DNA from: Calothrix sp. PCC 7507
GTDB lineage: Bacteria > Cyanobacteriota > Cyanobacteriia > Cyanobacteriales > Nostocaceae
NCBI RefSeq assembly: GCF_000316575.1
Contig: NC_019682.1
Span: forward strand, 2,106,001 to 2,170,000
Length of the DNA: 64,000 nucleotides
Direction of reading: 5' to 3'
Both the position numbers and the translations under genes were made by a program. Shown piece by piece: positions 8,824-17,787 of this stretch. Position 1 is the stretch's first letter; the number at the start of each line of letters is the position of its first letter. Below the pieces are notes generated by a model. It did not search any database. It was not told where the DNA came from and was given only the letters and a program-made list of their open reading frames with translations.

Positions 8824-9837
8824 CTAGCCTTCGTTAGAGGAGTTAGGGGTCACTGCATCTAGAGTACTGACTACTAGGTTTTTTTGTGCTAACTTTAACA
8901 CATTTTGGTTCCATCCAGGGGTAGCAAACTGGGGTAAAATTTCCTGACTAAAAGCCTCTGCAGCCTTGGATCTATAGCGATTGGGGTTAAAAATCAGCCA
9001 CAGCGTTCGCTTGACGACAACACCTTCAATGGCAGCACAGTGCAGCACACCCATCTGTAACTCTTTAGCAATGGCTGAGGTAGAGACAAAGGCAGCCCCT
9101 AAACCAGATTGCACGGCATTTTTAATAGCTTCTATGGAATTCAGTTCCATTTCGACTTTAAAACGCCTTGTATCAATCTCACAGCGTGCTAGGACTTGGT
9201 CAATGACTTTGCGGATAGTTGATTGTGAATCGAGCGCGATGAATTGTAATTTATAAAGGTCATCTTTTTGAATTGTTTCGAGTTTAGCAAAAGGATGAAA
9301 TACAGGTATAATTAGCGCCAGTTCATCTTCGGCGTAGGGGATAATTTCTAAAGATTCTGCCAATTCACCAGGAATTTCACCACCAATGATCGCTAAATCG
9401 ACTTGTCCGTTGGCGACACTCCAAGCAGTGCGACGAGTGGAATGGACATGTAATTGGACGGCGACATCAGGATATTTTTGGCGAAACATCCCAATCATTC
9501 TGGGCAAAAGATAGGTGCCAGTGGTTTGAGAAGCACCGACAATCAAAGTTCCGCCTTGGAGATTTTGTAAATCCTCAATGGCGCGACAGGTTTCCTGACA
9601 CAGGCTGAGAATTTTTTCACCATAGTTCAGAAGTAGATGCCCTGCTTCGGTTAATTGTGCGCGACGCCCTCCCCTGTCGAATAGGGGAACATCCAGCTGC
9701 CGTTCGAGGTTTTGAACTTGCAAGCTGACGGCAGGTTGGGAGACATAAAGACTATCAGCGGCCCGCTTGAAGCTCCCTTCTACAGCGATCGCTTTGAGAA
9801 TACGTAACTGATCTAAAGTGAAAGGAAGGTCAGACAT
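8824..9837 (-). CDS. rbcR: LysR-type regulator RbcR (Ycf30-like)
   Basis: The product is a LysR-family activator, about 337 aa from the ATG at 9837. A TTG at 9846 would add three residues. The N-terminal winged HTH ([20 protein letters not shown], then [17 protein letters not shown]) and the effector domain ([16 protein letters not shown], then [19 protein letters not shown]) match the cyanobacterial and plastid RbcR/Ycf30 group very closely. RbcR activates the rbc (Rubisco) genes in cyanobacteria and red-lineage plastids. Close relatives CmpR and CcmR/NdhR are possible, but the wording of the HTH and effector motifs favours RbcR. It is divergent from the Z-ISO-like gene and near ndhF1 and ndhD1, as in Anabaena (recollection). 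Confidence 0.85.
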   Translation of the reverse strand: MSDLPFTLDQLRILKAIAVEGSFKRAADSLYVSQPAVSLQVQNLERQLDVPLFDRGGRRAQLTEAGHLLLNYGEKILSLCQETCRAIEDLQNLQGGTLIVGASQTTGTYLLPRMIGMFRQKYPDVAVQLHVHSTRRTAWSVANGQVDLAIIGGEIPGELAESLEIIPYAEDELALIIPVFHPFAKLETIQKDDLYKLQFIALDSQSTIRKVIDQVLARCEIDTRRFKVEMELNSIEAIKNAVQSGLGAAFVSTSAIAKELQMGVLHCAAIEGVVVKRTLWLIFNPNRYRSKAAEAFSQEILPQFATPGWNQNVLKLAQKNLVVSTLDAVTPNSSNEG

Positions 9838-10063
9838 AAGGCTCAACCTACAAACTTTGAAAGGAGCAACTTGGGCAATAAATTCAACGTCTTACAACCC
9901 GTTTGGCTGGACGTGATTTATTGCATCTTAAACTTGAAGGATTGACTCGAAAAAGACAGTAGCACAATATCTTGACTAAAGTCCTCTTTTGAATACTTTG
10001 TGCTATTGGTTGTACCGAACTAAGTTTTCTTTAAATTACTTCACCTACGTTACAGGTATATCG

Positions 10064-10777
10064 ATGCTGATTTCTTGGTTTACCCCCAGTCATTTTGTCA
10101 TATTGGGGTTACAAATAGCTTTTGCGATCGCTCATAGTGGAGGAGCAGCTCTGCGTCCTTGGGCTGAAAAACAGATTGGGCCAAGGCTTTATCGCATTTT
10201 TTTTGCATTGGTCAGCCTGCCATTGGCTGTCATATTAATTATTTACTTTTTTAACCACCGCTATGATGGCTTGCAACTTTGGCAGGTGCAAGGTGTGCCA
10301 GGCGTGCAAATTATAGTTTGGGTGCTGTCAGCGATTTCCTTTTTGTTTTTGTATCCTGCCACATTCAATCTACTGGAAATTGCTGCCATTCAAAAGCCCC
10401 AAGTCTATCTTTTCGAGACGGGAATTATTCGTATTTCCCGGCATCCACAAATGGTAGGACAAATAATTTGGTGTATCGCTCATACTCTATGGATAGGTAC
10501 TACCTTTACCTTGATTACCTCCATTGGGTTGGTATTGCACCATCTGTTTGGGGTTTGGCATGGGGATCACCGTCTCAGCAACCGTTATGGCGAAGCTTTT
10601 GAACTAGTGAAACAGCGCACTTCAATTATTCCTTTCCAAGCAATTATTGACGGTCGTCAATCTCTCAAATGGGAGGAATTTTTACGTCCTGCCTATTTGG
10701 GAGTAGCCATTTTTGTGGGTTTACTTTGGTGGTCGCACCCCCTGTTGTTGGTAGCAACCAGTAAGATATCATGGTAA
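10064..10777 (+). CDS. NnrU-family protein, 15-cis-zeta-carotene isomerase (Z-ISO) homologue
   Basis: This is an integral membrane protein of the NnrU/Z-ISO family, about 237 aa and five to six membrane segments. The stretch RHPQMVGQIIWCIAHTLWIG, followed by HHLFGVWHGDHRL, RYGEAFELVKQRTSIIPF and DGRQ, is strikingly close to plant Z-ISO, which isomerises 9,15,9'-cis-zeta-carotene during carotenoid synthesis using a haem b. The conserved His residues in RHPQ and HHLFG are the candidate haem ligands. The start at 10064 is preferred over a TTG at 9989, because the ATG directly precedes the first hydrophobic segment. It is divergent from rbcR. A general NnrU annotation is safe; the isomerase role is inferred from similarity to the plant enzyme. 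Confidence 0.75.
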   Translation: MLISWFTPSHFVILGLQIAFAIAHSGGAALRPWAEKQIGPRLYRIFFALVSLPLAVILIIYFFNHRYDGLQLWQVQGVPGVQIIVWVLSAISFLFLYPATFNLLEIAAIQKPQVYLFETGIIRISRHPQMVGQIIWCIAHTLWIGTTFTLITSIGLVLHHLFGVWHGDHRLSNRYGEAFELVKQRTSIIPFQAIIDGRQSLKWEEFLRPAYLGVAIFVGLLWWSHPLLLVATSKISW

Positions 10778-11182
10778 TTTTGGGTGATCCCCAATATCAG
10801 CAGATAATGCCCAATAGATGAAAACATCAGCTTATCAAGTGCCACCGAATCAATGTAGGATAAATTCAAATAGCTGTCAGCAGGAGTGTGTTTCCGTCGG
10901 TTAGAGATTTTATATTGGTGGTTACTGGTAAATTGCTTTTCCTGGGGATTAAACGCCAAATCAGTCTAAATTCCCATGCAGCAGTAGCTATCAAGAGTTG
11001 AACATCAAGAAAAGCCAGCGCGACATTCACGGTGGCTTTTTTGACAGAGTCGCAATTAACAAGCTCAATTTTTGCATAACTATAAACTATGCCGTGAGAA
11101 AGTCCATCGGCAGTAAGTGGCTTGCCAATACTCCTGTTGATGGCTAGTTTTAATATAAAAACCTTATAATCTTAGAGGCGTC
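10778..11182. other. Intergenic region between Z-ISO-like and thioredoxin genes
   Basis: There is no gene here. It contains the terminator at 11010-11042. A minus-strand frame starting at 10959 is a shadow reaching into the Z-ISO-like gene. Confidence 0.5.
11010..11042 (+). terminator. Probable terminator after the Z-ISO-like gene
   Basis: AAAAGCCA pairs with TGGCTTTT across a 15-base loop, and the T-run continues for two more bases after the stem. It is 230 bp from the stop codon, so it may instead belong to a small untranslated transcript. Confidence 0.55.
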
Positions 11183-11569
11183 ATGGTGTTGTCGGTTAGT
11201 GAGCGGACATTTAATCAAGAAGTTTTAGAATCTCCAATTCCGGTGTTAGTTAATTTTGAAGCGCCTTGGTGTGGCTTATGCCGTATCATTCATCCCCTGT
11301 TGTTGCAATTTAAAGCGCAGTGTGGGGAGCAAATTAAATTAGTTACGGTTAACGCTGATCAAAATTTCAAACTGTCTAGCACTTATCGACTAAAGTCACT
11401 GCCAACTTTACTGTTGATTGAAAATGGTAAAATCCAGCATCGGTTGGAAAGCTTTCGTGGCAGAGAAGATTTACGTCTGGCTTTAGAAGAAATAAAAATT
11501 AGCTACAGCAACCGCTCTAAAATCTACCATAGCTCAAAAACATTAGACTTAGGATGCCGCACTGCATAA
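11183..11569 (+). CDS. Thioredoxin-like protein with WCGLC active site
   Basis: This is a thioredoxin-fold protein of 128 aa. The active-site segment is APWCGLCRIIHPLL (Cys about 30 and 33), where canonical thioredoxins have WCGPC. The cis-proline segment is SLPTLLL, and the surrounding strand-helix pattern (VLVNFEAPWC, then IKLVTVNADQ, then LLIENGKI) is complete. The C-terminal 25 residues after the last helix (YSNRSKIYHS...) exceed the usual length of about 105 aa. Replacing Pro by Leu between the cysteines normally raises the redox potential and lowers reducing power, so it may serve a specific client. A GAGG ribosome-binding site sits just before the ATG. It is upstream of ndhF1 but separated from it by more than 500 bp. 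Confidence 0.82.
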   Translation: MVLSVSERTFNQEVLESPIPVLVNFEAPWCGLCRIIHPLLLQFKAQCGEQIKLVTVNADQNFKLSSTYRLKSLPTLLLIENGKIQHRLESFRGREDLRLALEEIKISYSNRSKIYHSSKTLDLGCRTA

Positions 11570-11636
11570 ATAATGCAAATAGTCAAGAGCTAAAAAGATA
11601 AAAGGCAAAAATGTTCCTTGATTTTTAGCTCTGGAC

Positions 11637-11788
11637 TTAGGGACTTCCAGAAAATAAATTATCCAAATTTACTCAGATAATATTTTTCTTTCTCCCCCTG
11701 CCCCCTGCTCCCATTCGGCTACGCTCACGGCAAGCCTGCCCCCCTGCCTACATAGCGATAGGATATTTTTTTAGTTGGAAGTCCCTTA
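11637..11788. mobile_element. MITE-like element, about 150 bp
   Basis: The terminal inverted repeats TTAGGGACTTCCAG and GTTGGAAGTCCCTTA bound an AT-rich interior that includes a C-rich heptamer run. There is no coding capacity. The ends suggest a non-autonomous derivative of an insertion sequence, and the parent element is not in this window. Confidence 0.55.
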
Positions 11789-11824
11789 GCAAAGCGAGCA
11801 GCAAATCTAAAACCAAGCTTAATT

Positions 11825-11858
11825 ACCTCACCTAATCACTGTTAGGTGGGGTATTTTA
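11825..11858 (+). terminator. Stem-loop with weak T-tail before ndhF1
   Basis: An 11-bp stem (ACCTCACCTAA with TTAGGTGGGGT, one wobble pair) has a 6-base loop and is followed by ATTTTATG. It may terminate transcripts reading from the thioredoxin side. Confidence 0.5.
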
Positions 11859-12079
11859 TGCTAGAGGGTGTGTGTCACAATTATTAACAGTTCCCACCTG
11901 GACAGTTGAACTCAGCATAGACAATTCAAAAGTTTTGCTTGACGGCAGCTGTTGCACCTTATGGGTTCGCTTTTATGGGTTCCCAGCGTCTACAGACTAT
12001 AATCTCCGTCACAATCCTCCAGAAAACATCTGCAGTACTGTCCTAACCTAGTCAAGAATCCTAAAAGTACGCGTCAGTG

Positions 12080-14170
12080 ATGGAAGTAATTTATCAATAT
12101 GCCTGGCTTATTCCCGTATTTCCCCTTTTAGGGGCGATGCTGGTCGGTCTAGGGTTAATCTCGTTAAATCAGGTGACCAACCGCCTACGCCAGCTCAACG
12201 CTGTCATAATTATCTCCCTCATGGGAGCAGCGATGGGGCTGTCGATCGCTTTGCTGTGGAGTCAAATTCAAGGACATGCAACTTATACCCGCACCCTAGA
12301 ATGGGCAGCAGCAGGCAATTTTCATCTGAGCATGGGCTACACGATTGACCACCTGACAGCCTTGATGCTGGTGATTGTGACAACTGTAGCTGTTTTAGTC
12401 ATGGTTTACACCGATGGCTACATGGCTCATGACCCAGGATATGTCAGGTTTTACGCCTATCTAAGCTTGTTTGGTTCCTCAATGCTGGGTTTGGTTGTCA
12501 GCCCCAACCTAGTGCAGATTTATATATTCTGGGAACTGGTAGGGATGTGTTCCTACTTGCTGGTCGGCTTTTGGTACGATCGCAAGTCAGCCGCAGATGC
12601 AGCCCAAAAAGCTTTTGTCACCAACCGTGTCGGTGACTTTGGTCTTTTACTGGGCATTCTGGGGCTATTCTGGGCCACGGGAAGCTTTGACTTTATGGTG
12701 ATGGGCGATCGCCTCTCACAACTCGTAGAGTCGGGTTCTGTGAGCAATTCTCTCGCCGTCTTGTTGGCGATTTTAGTTTTCCTCGGCCCGGTGGCAAAAT
12801 CAGCCCAGTTCCCTCTGCATGTCTGGCTACCAGACGCGATGGAAGGCCCCACCCCCATTTCTGCCCTGATTCACGCGGCAACAATGGTGGCAGCGGGTGT
12901 TTTCCTGATTGCTCGGATGTACCCAGTATTTGAACATGTCCCGGCAGCAATGAACGTCATTGCCTTTACTGGGGCATTCACGGCCTTTTTGGGAGCAACC
13001 ATTGCCATTACCCAAAACGACATCAAAAAAGGTTTAGCTTACTCCACCATTTCCCAACTGGGTTACATGGTGATGGCTATGGGAATCGGTTCCTACAGTG
13101 CTGGATTATTCCACCTAATGACCCACGCCTATTTCAAAGCGATGTTGTTCTTGGGTTCTGGTTCGGTGATTCACGGCATGGAAGGAGTCGTCGGTCATGA
13201 TCCTGTATTAGCCCAGGATATGCGCTTGATGGGGGGACTGCGAAAGTATATGCCCATTACCAGCATCACCTTCTTAATTGGTTGCTTGGCAATATCTGGC
13301 GTACCGCCCTTTGCCGGTTTCTGGTCAAAAGATGAAATTTTGGGTAAAGCTTTTGAAGCCAATCCATTTCTGTGGTTAATTGGCTGGTTAACCGCCGGCA
13401 TTACTGCTTTCTACATGTTTAGAATGTATTTCTCAACATTTGAAGGCAAATTCCGGGGCACTGACCAGAAAATCAAGGACAAGCTCAAGAAAGCAGCGAC
13501 AATTGTCCTGGAATTAGAGTCAGAAGCACCAGCCCCTGTTTTTGGCCCTGGTGCCATGAAACAAGGTGAATTGGCTGCAACCGGCGGTCATCATGACTCC
13601 CACGGACATCATAGTGATACTCCCCATGAATCACCGTGGACAATGACTCTGCCTTTAGCACTTTTGGCAGTGCCTTCGATGTTGATTGGTTTGGCAGGAA
13701 CTCCCTACGCCAATTATTTTGAGCAATTTATCTTTCCTCCTAGCGAAACCCTCACCGAAGTCCTAGAAAAAGCTGCCGAATTCAACCCGACAGAGTTTTA
13801 CATTATGGCGGGGGCTTCAGTAGGGATTTCCCTGATTGGCATTACCTTGGCTTCTCTAATGTACTTGCGCGGTAAAATTAACCCAGCTGCGATCGCATCT
13901 CAAATCAAACCACTTTATGAGCTATCCCTCAACAAGTGGTACTTTGATGACATTTATCATCGCGTCTTTGTTCTCGGCTTGCGTCGCCTAGCTAGACAAG
14001 TGATGGAAGTTGACTTCCGCGTTGTCGATGGTGCTGTTAACCTCACGGGCTTCTTCACCCTTGTCAGTGGCGAAGGTTTGAAATATCTAGAAAACGGTCG
14101 CGCTCAATTCTACGCCTTGATCGTCTTTGGGGCAGTTTTGGGTTTAGTGATTGTTTTTGGTATTACCTAA
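12080..14170 (+). CDS. ndhF1: NAD(P)H-quinone oxidoreductase subunit 5 (NdhF1)
   Basis: This is a proton-pumping antiporter-like subunit of thylakoid NDH-1, used in respiration and cyclic electron flow around photosystem I. It is about 696 aa with roughly 16 membrane segments. The core signature HVWLPDAMEGPTPISALIHA and the lysine-bearing helices (DIKKGLAYSTISQLGYMVMA) are intact. A His-rich insertion (GGHHDSHGHHSDTPHESP, about residues 510-527) lies in the loop before the C-terminal part. The C-terminus (NLTGFFTLVSGEGLKYLENG) is of the NdhF1 type rather than the CO2-uptake NdhF3 or NdhF4 types. The start is ATG at 12080; an overlapping GTG at 12077 is in frame. ndhD1 follows after two small genes. 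Confidence 0.93.
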   Translation: MEVIYQYAWLIPVFPLLGAMLVGLGLISLNQVTNRLRQLNAVIIISLMGAAMGLSIALLWSQIQGHATYTRTLEWAAAGNFHLSMGYTIDHLTALMLVIVTTVAVLVMVYTDGYMAHDPGYVRFYAYLSLFGSSMLGLVVSPNLVQIYIFWELVGMCSYLLVGFWYDRKSAADAAQKAFVTNRVGDFGLLLGILGLFWATGSFDFMVMGDRLSQLVESGSVSNSLAVLLAILVFLGPVAKSAQFPLHVWLPDAMEGPTPISALIHAATMVAAGVFLIARMYPVFEHVPAAMNVIAFTGAFTAFLGATIAITQNDIKKGLAYSTISQLGYMVMAMGIGSYSAGLFHLMTHAYFKAMLFLGSGSVIHGMEGVVGHDPVLAQDMRLMGGLRKYMPITSITFLIGCLAISGVPPFAGFWSKDEILGKAFEANPFLWLIGWLTAGITAFYMFRMYFSTFEGKFRGTDQKIKDKLKKAATIVLELESEAPAPVFGPGAMKQGELAATGGHHDSHGHHSDTPHESPWTMTLPLALLAVPSMLIGLAGTPYANYFEQFIFPPSETLTEVLEKAAEFNPTEFYIMAGASVGISLIGITLASLMYLRGKINPAAIASQIKPLYELSLNKWYFDDIYHRVFVLGLRRLARQVMEVDFRVVDGAVNLTGFFTLVSGEGLKYLENGRAQFYALIVFGAVLGLVIVFGIT

Positions 14171-14225
14171 TCTTACATAGGGGTGGGCGGCTGTCCGCCC
14201 CTAAATCATTTAAGAAGCAAAGATA

Positions 14226-14471
14226 ATGAAATGCGTAATTTGTCACCACGGAGAAACTAAACCAGGTTTAGCAACTGTGACATTAAAAAGAATTGTCTTA
14301 AAAAAAGTTCCAGCAGAAATTTGTCATAATTGCGGTGAATATTATTTAAGTGATGCAGTTACCGAACAGGTTTTAGAAAAAGCAGAGTTAACTATGAATA
14401 ATGGCACAGAATTGGAGATTCTGAGATATGCAGTTTATGGATTTCCGGGAAAATCAAATACCGATTTGTAG
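14226..14471 (+). CDS. YgiT-type zinc-finger protein (orphan antitoxin-like)
   Basis: This is an 81-aa protein with the YgiT/MqsA N-terminal zinc site: CVICHHG (CxxC) near the start and CHNCGEYY (CxxC) around residues 35-38, with an intervening KRIVLKKVPAEIC strand. The C-terminal part is too short for the MqsA HTH, so it is the small YgiT-only type that usually sits beside a DUF4258 toxin. No such toxin is adjacent: ndhF1 ends 55 bp upstream and the next gene is on the other strand. Its stop codon lies inside the repeat at 14468-14534, so the original C-terminus may have been altered by that insertion. Confidence 0.75.
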   Translation: MKCVICHHGETKPGLATVTLKRIVLKKVPAEICHNCGEYYLSDAVTEQVLEKAELTMNNGTELEILRYAVYGFPGKSNTDL

Positions 14472-14534
14472 GGTGTGTGACGCTGCGAAAATACATTGAG
14501 TAGAGCGATATATGATTTTGTAGCGTCACGCACC
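14468..14534. repeat. 67-bp repeat with inverted ends, copy 2
   Basis: It has the same ends as the copy at 2965-3028 (GGGTGTGTGACGCT and AGCGTCACGCACC) with a different AT-rich core. Its first bases supply the TAG stop of the YgiT-type gene. Confidence 0.7.
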
Positions 14535-14854
14535 GGTGATGATTGTGGCTACTCAATTGGTACATTATTAGTCAGCCAGTCCCTTAGTGTTATTATTTGC
14601 GCTTCTAAGATAGGAAGGCGGAATTATTTGTAAGACGCATTTCGACACTTCGACAGGCTCAGTGCATCGCTACGCTCAACGCTCAAAGCCACTGCTGGAT
14701 GAGGGTTGAGCGTAGTCGAAACCCGGCATCTGGGTTGTTTTAATTCCACCCAGCTACTTACTACCATTCATGAAGCTGATGGTACAGACATTGTTTCGCC
14801 AGAATTTTGAGGCGGTGGTTGAAGGGAAGTGTAAAGAGAACTTCTGCCATTCAT
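14472..14854. other. Intergenic region with repeat fragments
   Basis: After the 67-bp repeat there is an imperfect palindromic repeat around 14645-14725 (TTCGACAGGCTCAGTGCATC on one side, GAGGGTTGAGCGTAGTCGAA on the other) of a kind common in cyanobacterial intergenic DNA. No supported gene is present. Confidence 0.45.
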
Positions 14855-15112
14855 TTAGGCTTCGATGTCGTCCCAAAGCTCCGACACTGGGAAAGTTTGT
14901 CCTGCTGTAGCTTGTCGTATGGACTCTTGCAAATCGGCTAATATTTGTGCTTTTGGCTCTTGTTCATCAATCCAAGCTAAACCAGTGACGCTATCAGAAT
15001 TTATAGAACTTATCAGATGTTGCCAAAGTTCTACAGGGATGAGTACATCTGTTGTTTCTCCATCCACATTGGTGACATAACGAATCTGACTGACAATTTT
15101 TGCGCTTATCAT
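14855..15112 (-). CDS. Small antitoxin-like protein, cyanobacterial family
   Basis: This is an 85-aa protein with an N-terminal beta-rich part (ISAKIVSQIRYVTNVDGETT, then VLIPVELWQHLI) and an acidic C-terminus (FPVSELWDDIEA). Proteins of this shape in cyanobacteria often pair with RelE- or PIN-type toxins as antitoxins. No toxin gene overlaps or follows here, so this is an orphan or a domesticated copy. The start at 15112 is set by an AGGAG ribosome-binding site about 12 bp upstream; a longer frame to 15154 lacks one. It lies on the minus strand between ndhF1 and ndhD1, in a segment that looks inserted. Confidence 0.5.
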   Translation of the reverse strand: MISAKIVSQIRYVTNVDGETTDVLIPVELWQHLISSINSDSVTGLAWIDEQEPKAQILADLQESIRQATAGQTFPVSELWDDIEA

Positions 15113-15450
15113 AGGGTTATTTCTCCTGTGATGATTTTTTGCACCAAACAGCATCGTGTATTTTTAGCGATGGGTTGGGCTAGGCGTAGACGCGGAGCGG
15201 CTTGTCATAGACATCGCATTGCTAGAATTCTAGTTCAGCGGCCTTTTGAAGGGAAATTTTTGACTTGACTGGGAGCATCCCAACCCACATTCCGTACTCC
15301 CAAGTGTCAAAAAAGACTCTTAAAAGAAAAAACGGGGGATTGCCAATTTAATTAAATCAACCTAACGAGGAAGACTAAATCCCCAAAAAGCTGTTAGTTA
15401 ATAGCTAGTGACTTTTTGCCAAACATGATTTTGATTGCAGATGAATTGCG
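15113..15450. other. Region upstream of ndhD1
   Basis: It contains a 34-bp dispersed repeat (15184-15217, GCGTAGACGCGGAGCGGCTT...), also found at 17588-17620 and in deleted form at 19113-19137. The ndhD1 promoter should lie in the rest. No other element was recognised. Confidence 0.5.
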
Positions 15451-17025
15451 ATGAATACAGCTAATTTTCCGTGGCTGACGACGATTATTCTCTTCCCGAT
15501 AGCAGCCTCACTGCTGATTCCCATCATCCCGGATAAAGAGGGCAAAACAGTCCGCTGGTATTCCCTCATCGTAGGGTTAATAGACTTCGCGGTGATTGTT
15601 TACGCTTTTTATACTGGGTACGATTTCTCCAATCCGAATTTGCAGCTGGTGGAGAGTTACCCTTGGGTACCACAACTGAATTTGAATTGGTCAGTAGGGG
15701 CAGATGGTCTATCAATGCCCCTAATTATTTTGACCGGATTCATTACCACGCTGGCGATTTTAGCAGCTTGGCCTGTGACGTTCAAACCCAAGCTATTTTA
15801 TTTCTTGATTCTGGCAATGTATGGCGGTCAAATCGCCGTGTTCGCCGTCCAGGACATGCTGTTATTTTTCCTGGTCTGGGAACTGGAATTGGTGCCGATA
15901 TACTTCCTGCTGTCGATTTGGGGAGGTAAAAAACGGCAATATGCAGCGACTAAGTTTATTTTATACACCGCTGGCGGTTCGCTGTTTATTTTGCTGTCTG
16001 CTCTGACAATGGGATTTTACGGCGATACAGTGACGTTCGATATGCGAGAACTCGCTCTCAAGAACTTCGCCCTGAATTTCCAATTAGCACTATATGCTGG
16101 TTTCTTGATTGCCTACGCTGTCAAGTTGCCGATTATTCCTCTACATACCTGGCTACCGGATGCCCACGGTGAAGCTACAGCCCCAGTACACATGTTACTG
16201 GCAGGTATTCTGTTGAAAATGGGTGGTTATGCCTTGGTGCGGATGAATGCCCAAATGCTGCCTGATGCCCACGCTTATTTTGCACCAGCATTGGTAATTT
16301 TGGGGGTAGTAAATATCATCTACGCCGCCTTAACATCCTTTGCCCAGCGCAACCTCAAACGGAAAATTGCCTACTCCTCAATTTCTCACATGGGCTTTGT
16401 CCTCATTGGTCTTGCCTCATTTACTGATTTGGGATTGAGTGGGGCAATGTTACAAATGGTATCCCACGGGTTGATTGGGGCGAGTTTGTTTTTCCTTGTC
16501 GGCGCGACTTATGACCGGACACACACCCTCATGTTGGATGAAATGGGTGGTGTCGGCAAGAGAATGCCGAAGATTTTCGCCATGTTCACCACCTGTTCGA
16601 TGGCTTCTTTGGCATTGCCAGGGATGAGCGGTTTTGTGGCTGAGTTAATGGTGTTTGTCGGCTTTGCCACCAGCGATGCTTATAACTCCACATTTAAAGT
16701 TATCGTGGTGTTTTTGATGGCAGTTGGGGTGATTTTAACTCCGATTTATCTGCTGTCGATGTTGCGGGAAATTTTCTACGGGCAAGAGAACGAAGAATTA
16801 GTTTCTCACCAAGCTTTGATAGATGCTGAACCCCGCGAAGTATTTATCATTGCCTGTTTGTTAATCCCGATTATTGGTGTAGGTTTCTATCCTAAGTTGT
16901 TGACTCAAATGTACGATGCAACAACAGTGCAATTGACTGCACGGTTACGCGATTCTGTGCCGACTTTGGCGCAGGATAAAGAAGTACCAAAGATTTCTTT
17001 GATAGCACCGAGAATCGGTAATTAG
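15451..17025 (+). CDS. ndhD1: NAD(P)H-quinone oxidoreductase subunit 4 (NdhD1)
   Basis: This is the second antiporter-like proton-pumping subunit of NDH-1, 524 aa with about 14 membrane segments. Diagnostic segments are [18 protein letters not shown] (with the conserved Glu pair of antiporter-like subunits), [20 protein letters not shown] and [20 protein letters not shown]. The polar C-terminal tail ends in APRIGN. The sequence agrees with NdhD1 of the NDH-1L respiratory complex rather than NdhD3 or NdhD4 of CO2-uptake complexes. It is followed by a strong terminator, so it closes the ndhF1-ndhD1 block; more than 1.2 kb of foreign-looking DNA separates the two genes. Confidence 0.93.
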   Translation: MNTANFPWLTTIILFPIAASLLIPIIPDKEGKTVRWYSLIVGLIDFAVIVYAFYTGYDFSNPNLQLVESYPWVPQLNLNWSVGADGLSMPLIILTGFITTLAILAAWPVTFKPKLFYFLILAMYGGQIAVFAVQDMLLFFLVWELELVPIYFLLSIWGGKKRQYAATKFILYTAGGSLFILLSALTMGFYGDTVTFDMRELALKNFALNFQLALYAGFLIAYAVKLPIIPLHTWLPDAHGEATAPVHMLLAGILLKMGGYALVRMNAQMLPDAHAYFAPALVILGVVNIIYAALTSFAQRNLKRKIAYSSISHMGFVLIGLASFTDLGLSGAMLQMVSHGLIGASLFFLVGATYDRTHTLMLDEMGGVGKRMPKIFAMFTTCSMASLALPGMSGFVAELMVFVGFATSDAYNSTFKVIVVFLMAVGVILTPIYLLSMLREIFYGQENEELVSHQALIDAEPREVFIIACLLIPIIGVGFYPKLLTQMYDATTVQLTARLRDSVPTLAQDKEVPKISLIAPRIGN

Positions 17026-17059
17026 TGACAATAGATGTCTTAAATTAATTATTTTGTTT

Positions 17060-17088
17060 AGGGTGGGTTTTTTACCTGCCCTTTTTTT
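17060..17088 (+). terminator. Rho-independent terminator of ndhD1
   Basis: A 9-bp stem (AGGGTGGGT with ACCTGCCCT, with wobble pairs) and a 5-base loop are followed immediately by six T residues, 35 bp after the ndhD1 stop. Confidence 0.85.
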
Positions 17089-17102
17089 GTAAATTGAAAA
17101 CT

Positions 17103-17543
17103 TTACTCACTTGCTTCTGGTAGCCAGTCTTCATCTAACACTAATTCCAGAGAATATGGACACCCTTCTGGAAACACTGAAATTATCATCCCTGTTTGCT
17201 TGGCTGCTTGACGACGTGCTTTTTGATAGCTCTCTTTAAGTTGCTCTATGGGATAACTTTTGAGACTAGGACTATCTTGAATAGCTAACTCAATTTGGGT
17301 ACGAGCGTCAGTGATAGAATCTAGCCAACTATCTGAGCGACGCTGTGGTTGATATTGCCATTTGAGCAGATGTAAAAGCAAGCGAATTAATTGACTAATA
17401 ATTGCCCTGCGTTCGCTTTTACCCAAATCCTCAACCTCTGCAATTAAATGCTCTAAATCAATTTCCTGCCAGCGATGTTCCCGCAATAGTTTGGCTGTTT
17501 TGTCAATCCACAAATTGAAATCTGCTTGATAAGTTGCGCTCAT
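17103..17543 (-). CDS. DUF29 family protein
   Basis: This is a 146-aa protein of the DUF29 family, which is abundant and multi-copy in cyanobacteria and has no established biochemical role. The recognisable core is YQADFNLWIDKTAKLLREHR, then DLEHLIAEVEDLGKSERRAI, then LLHLLKWQYQPQRRSDSW, a helical domain with an acidic centre. The length is normal for the family and the frame is intact. It faces the ndhD1 terminator tail-to-tail. DUF29 genes are often found near mobile or toxin-antitoxin genes, as here. Confidence 0.85.
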   Translation of the reverse strand: MSATYQADFNLWIDKTAKLLREHRWQEIDLEHLIAEVEDLGKSERRAIISQLIRLLLHLLKWQYQPQRRSDSWLDSITDARTQIELAIQDSPSLKSYPIEQLKESYQKARRQAAKQTGMIISVFPEGCPYSLELVLDEDWLPEASE

Positions 17544-17587
17544 GACTTGTCCGTTACTTTGTCTGGCACAGGTATCTTAATAATAGC

Positions 17588-17620
17588 GCGTAGACGCGGA
17601 GCGGCTTGTCGATAGACATT
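17588..17620. repeat. Dispersed 33-bp repeat upstream of the DUF29 gene
   Basis: GCGTAGACGCGGAGCGGCTT followed by GTCGATAGACATT matches 15184-15217 almost base for base. A shortened version lies at 19113-19137. Confidence 0.65.
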
Positions 17621-17787
17621 GACTATTGTGAATTTATAAACAATAAATTTAGCAATTTCCCCTGTCTTAGTGTTAATTGGCTTACTTGTCGGGGAATTAT
17701 ATCTATAAAGTAGCGCATTGCTTGATAGTACAAGCCGTAAAAGCTGGTTACTAAATCAACCCATTTATAAAAAAATCCATCAAACCT

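Larger units (their letters stand above)
11570..12079. other. Intergenic region before ndhF1
   Basis: It contains an inverted repeat GAGCTAAAAA/TTTTTAGCTC (11587-11631), the MITE-like element at 11637-11788, a CCCCCTG heptamer run interrupted by a short repeat (11695-11746), and the hairpin at 11825-11858. The ndhF1 promoter should lie in the last 200 bp. Confidence 0.5.
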
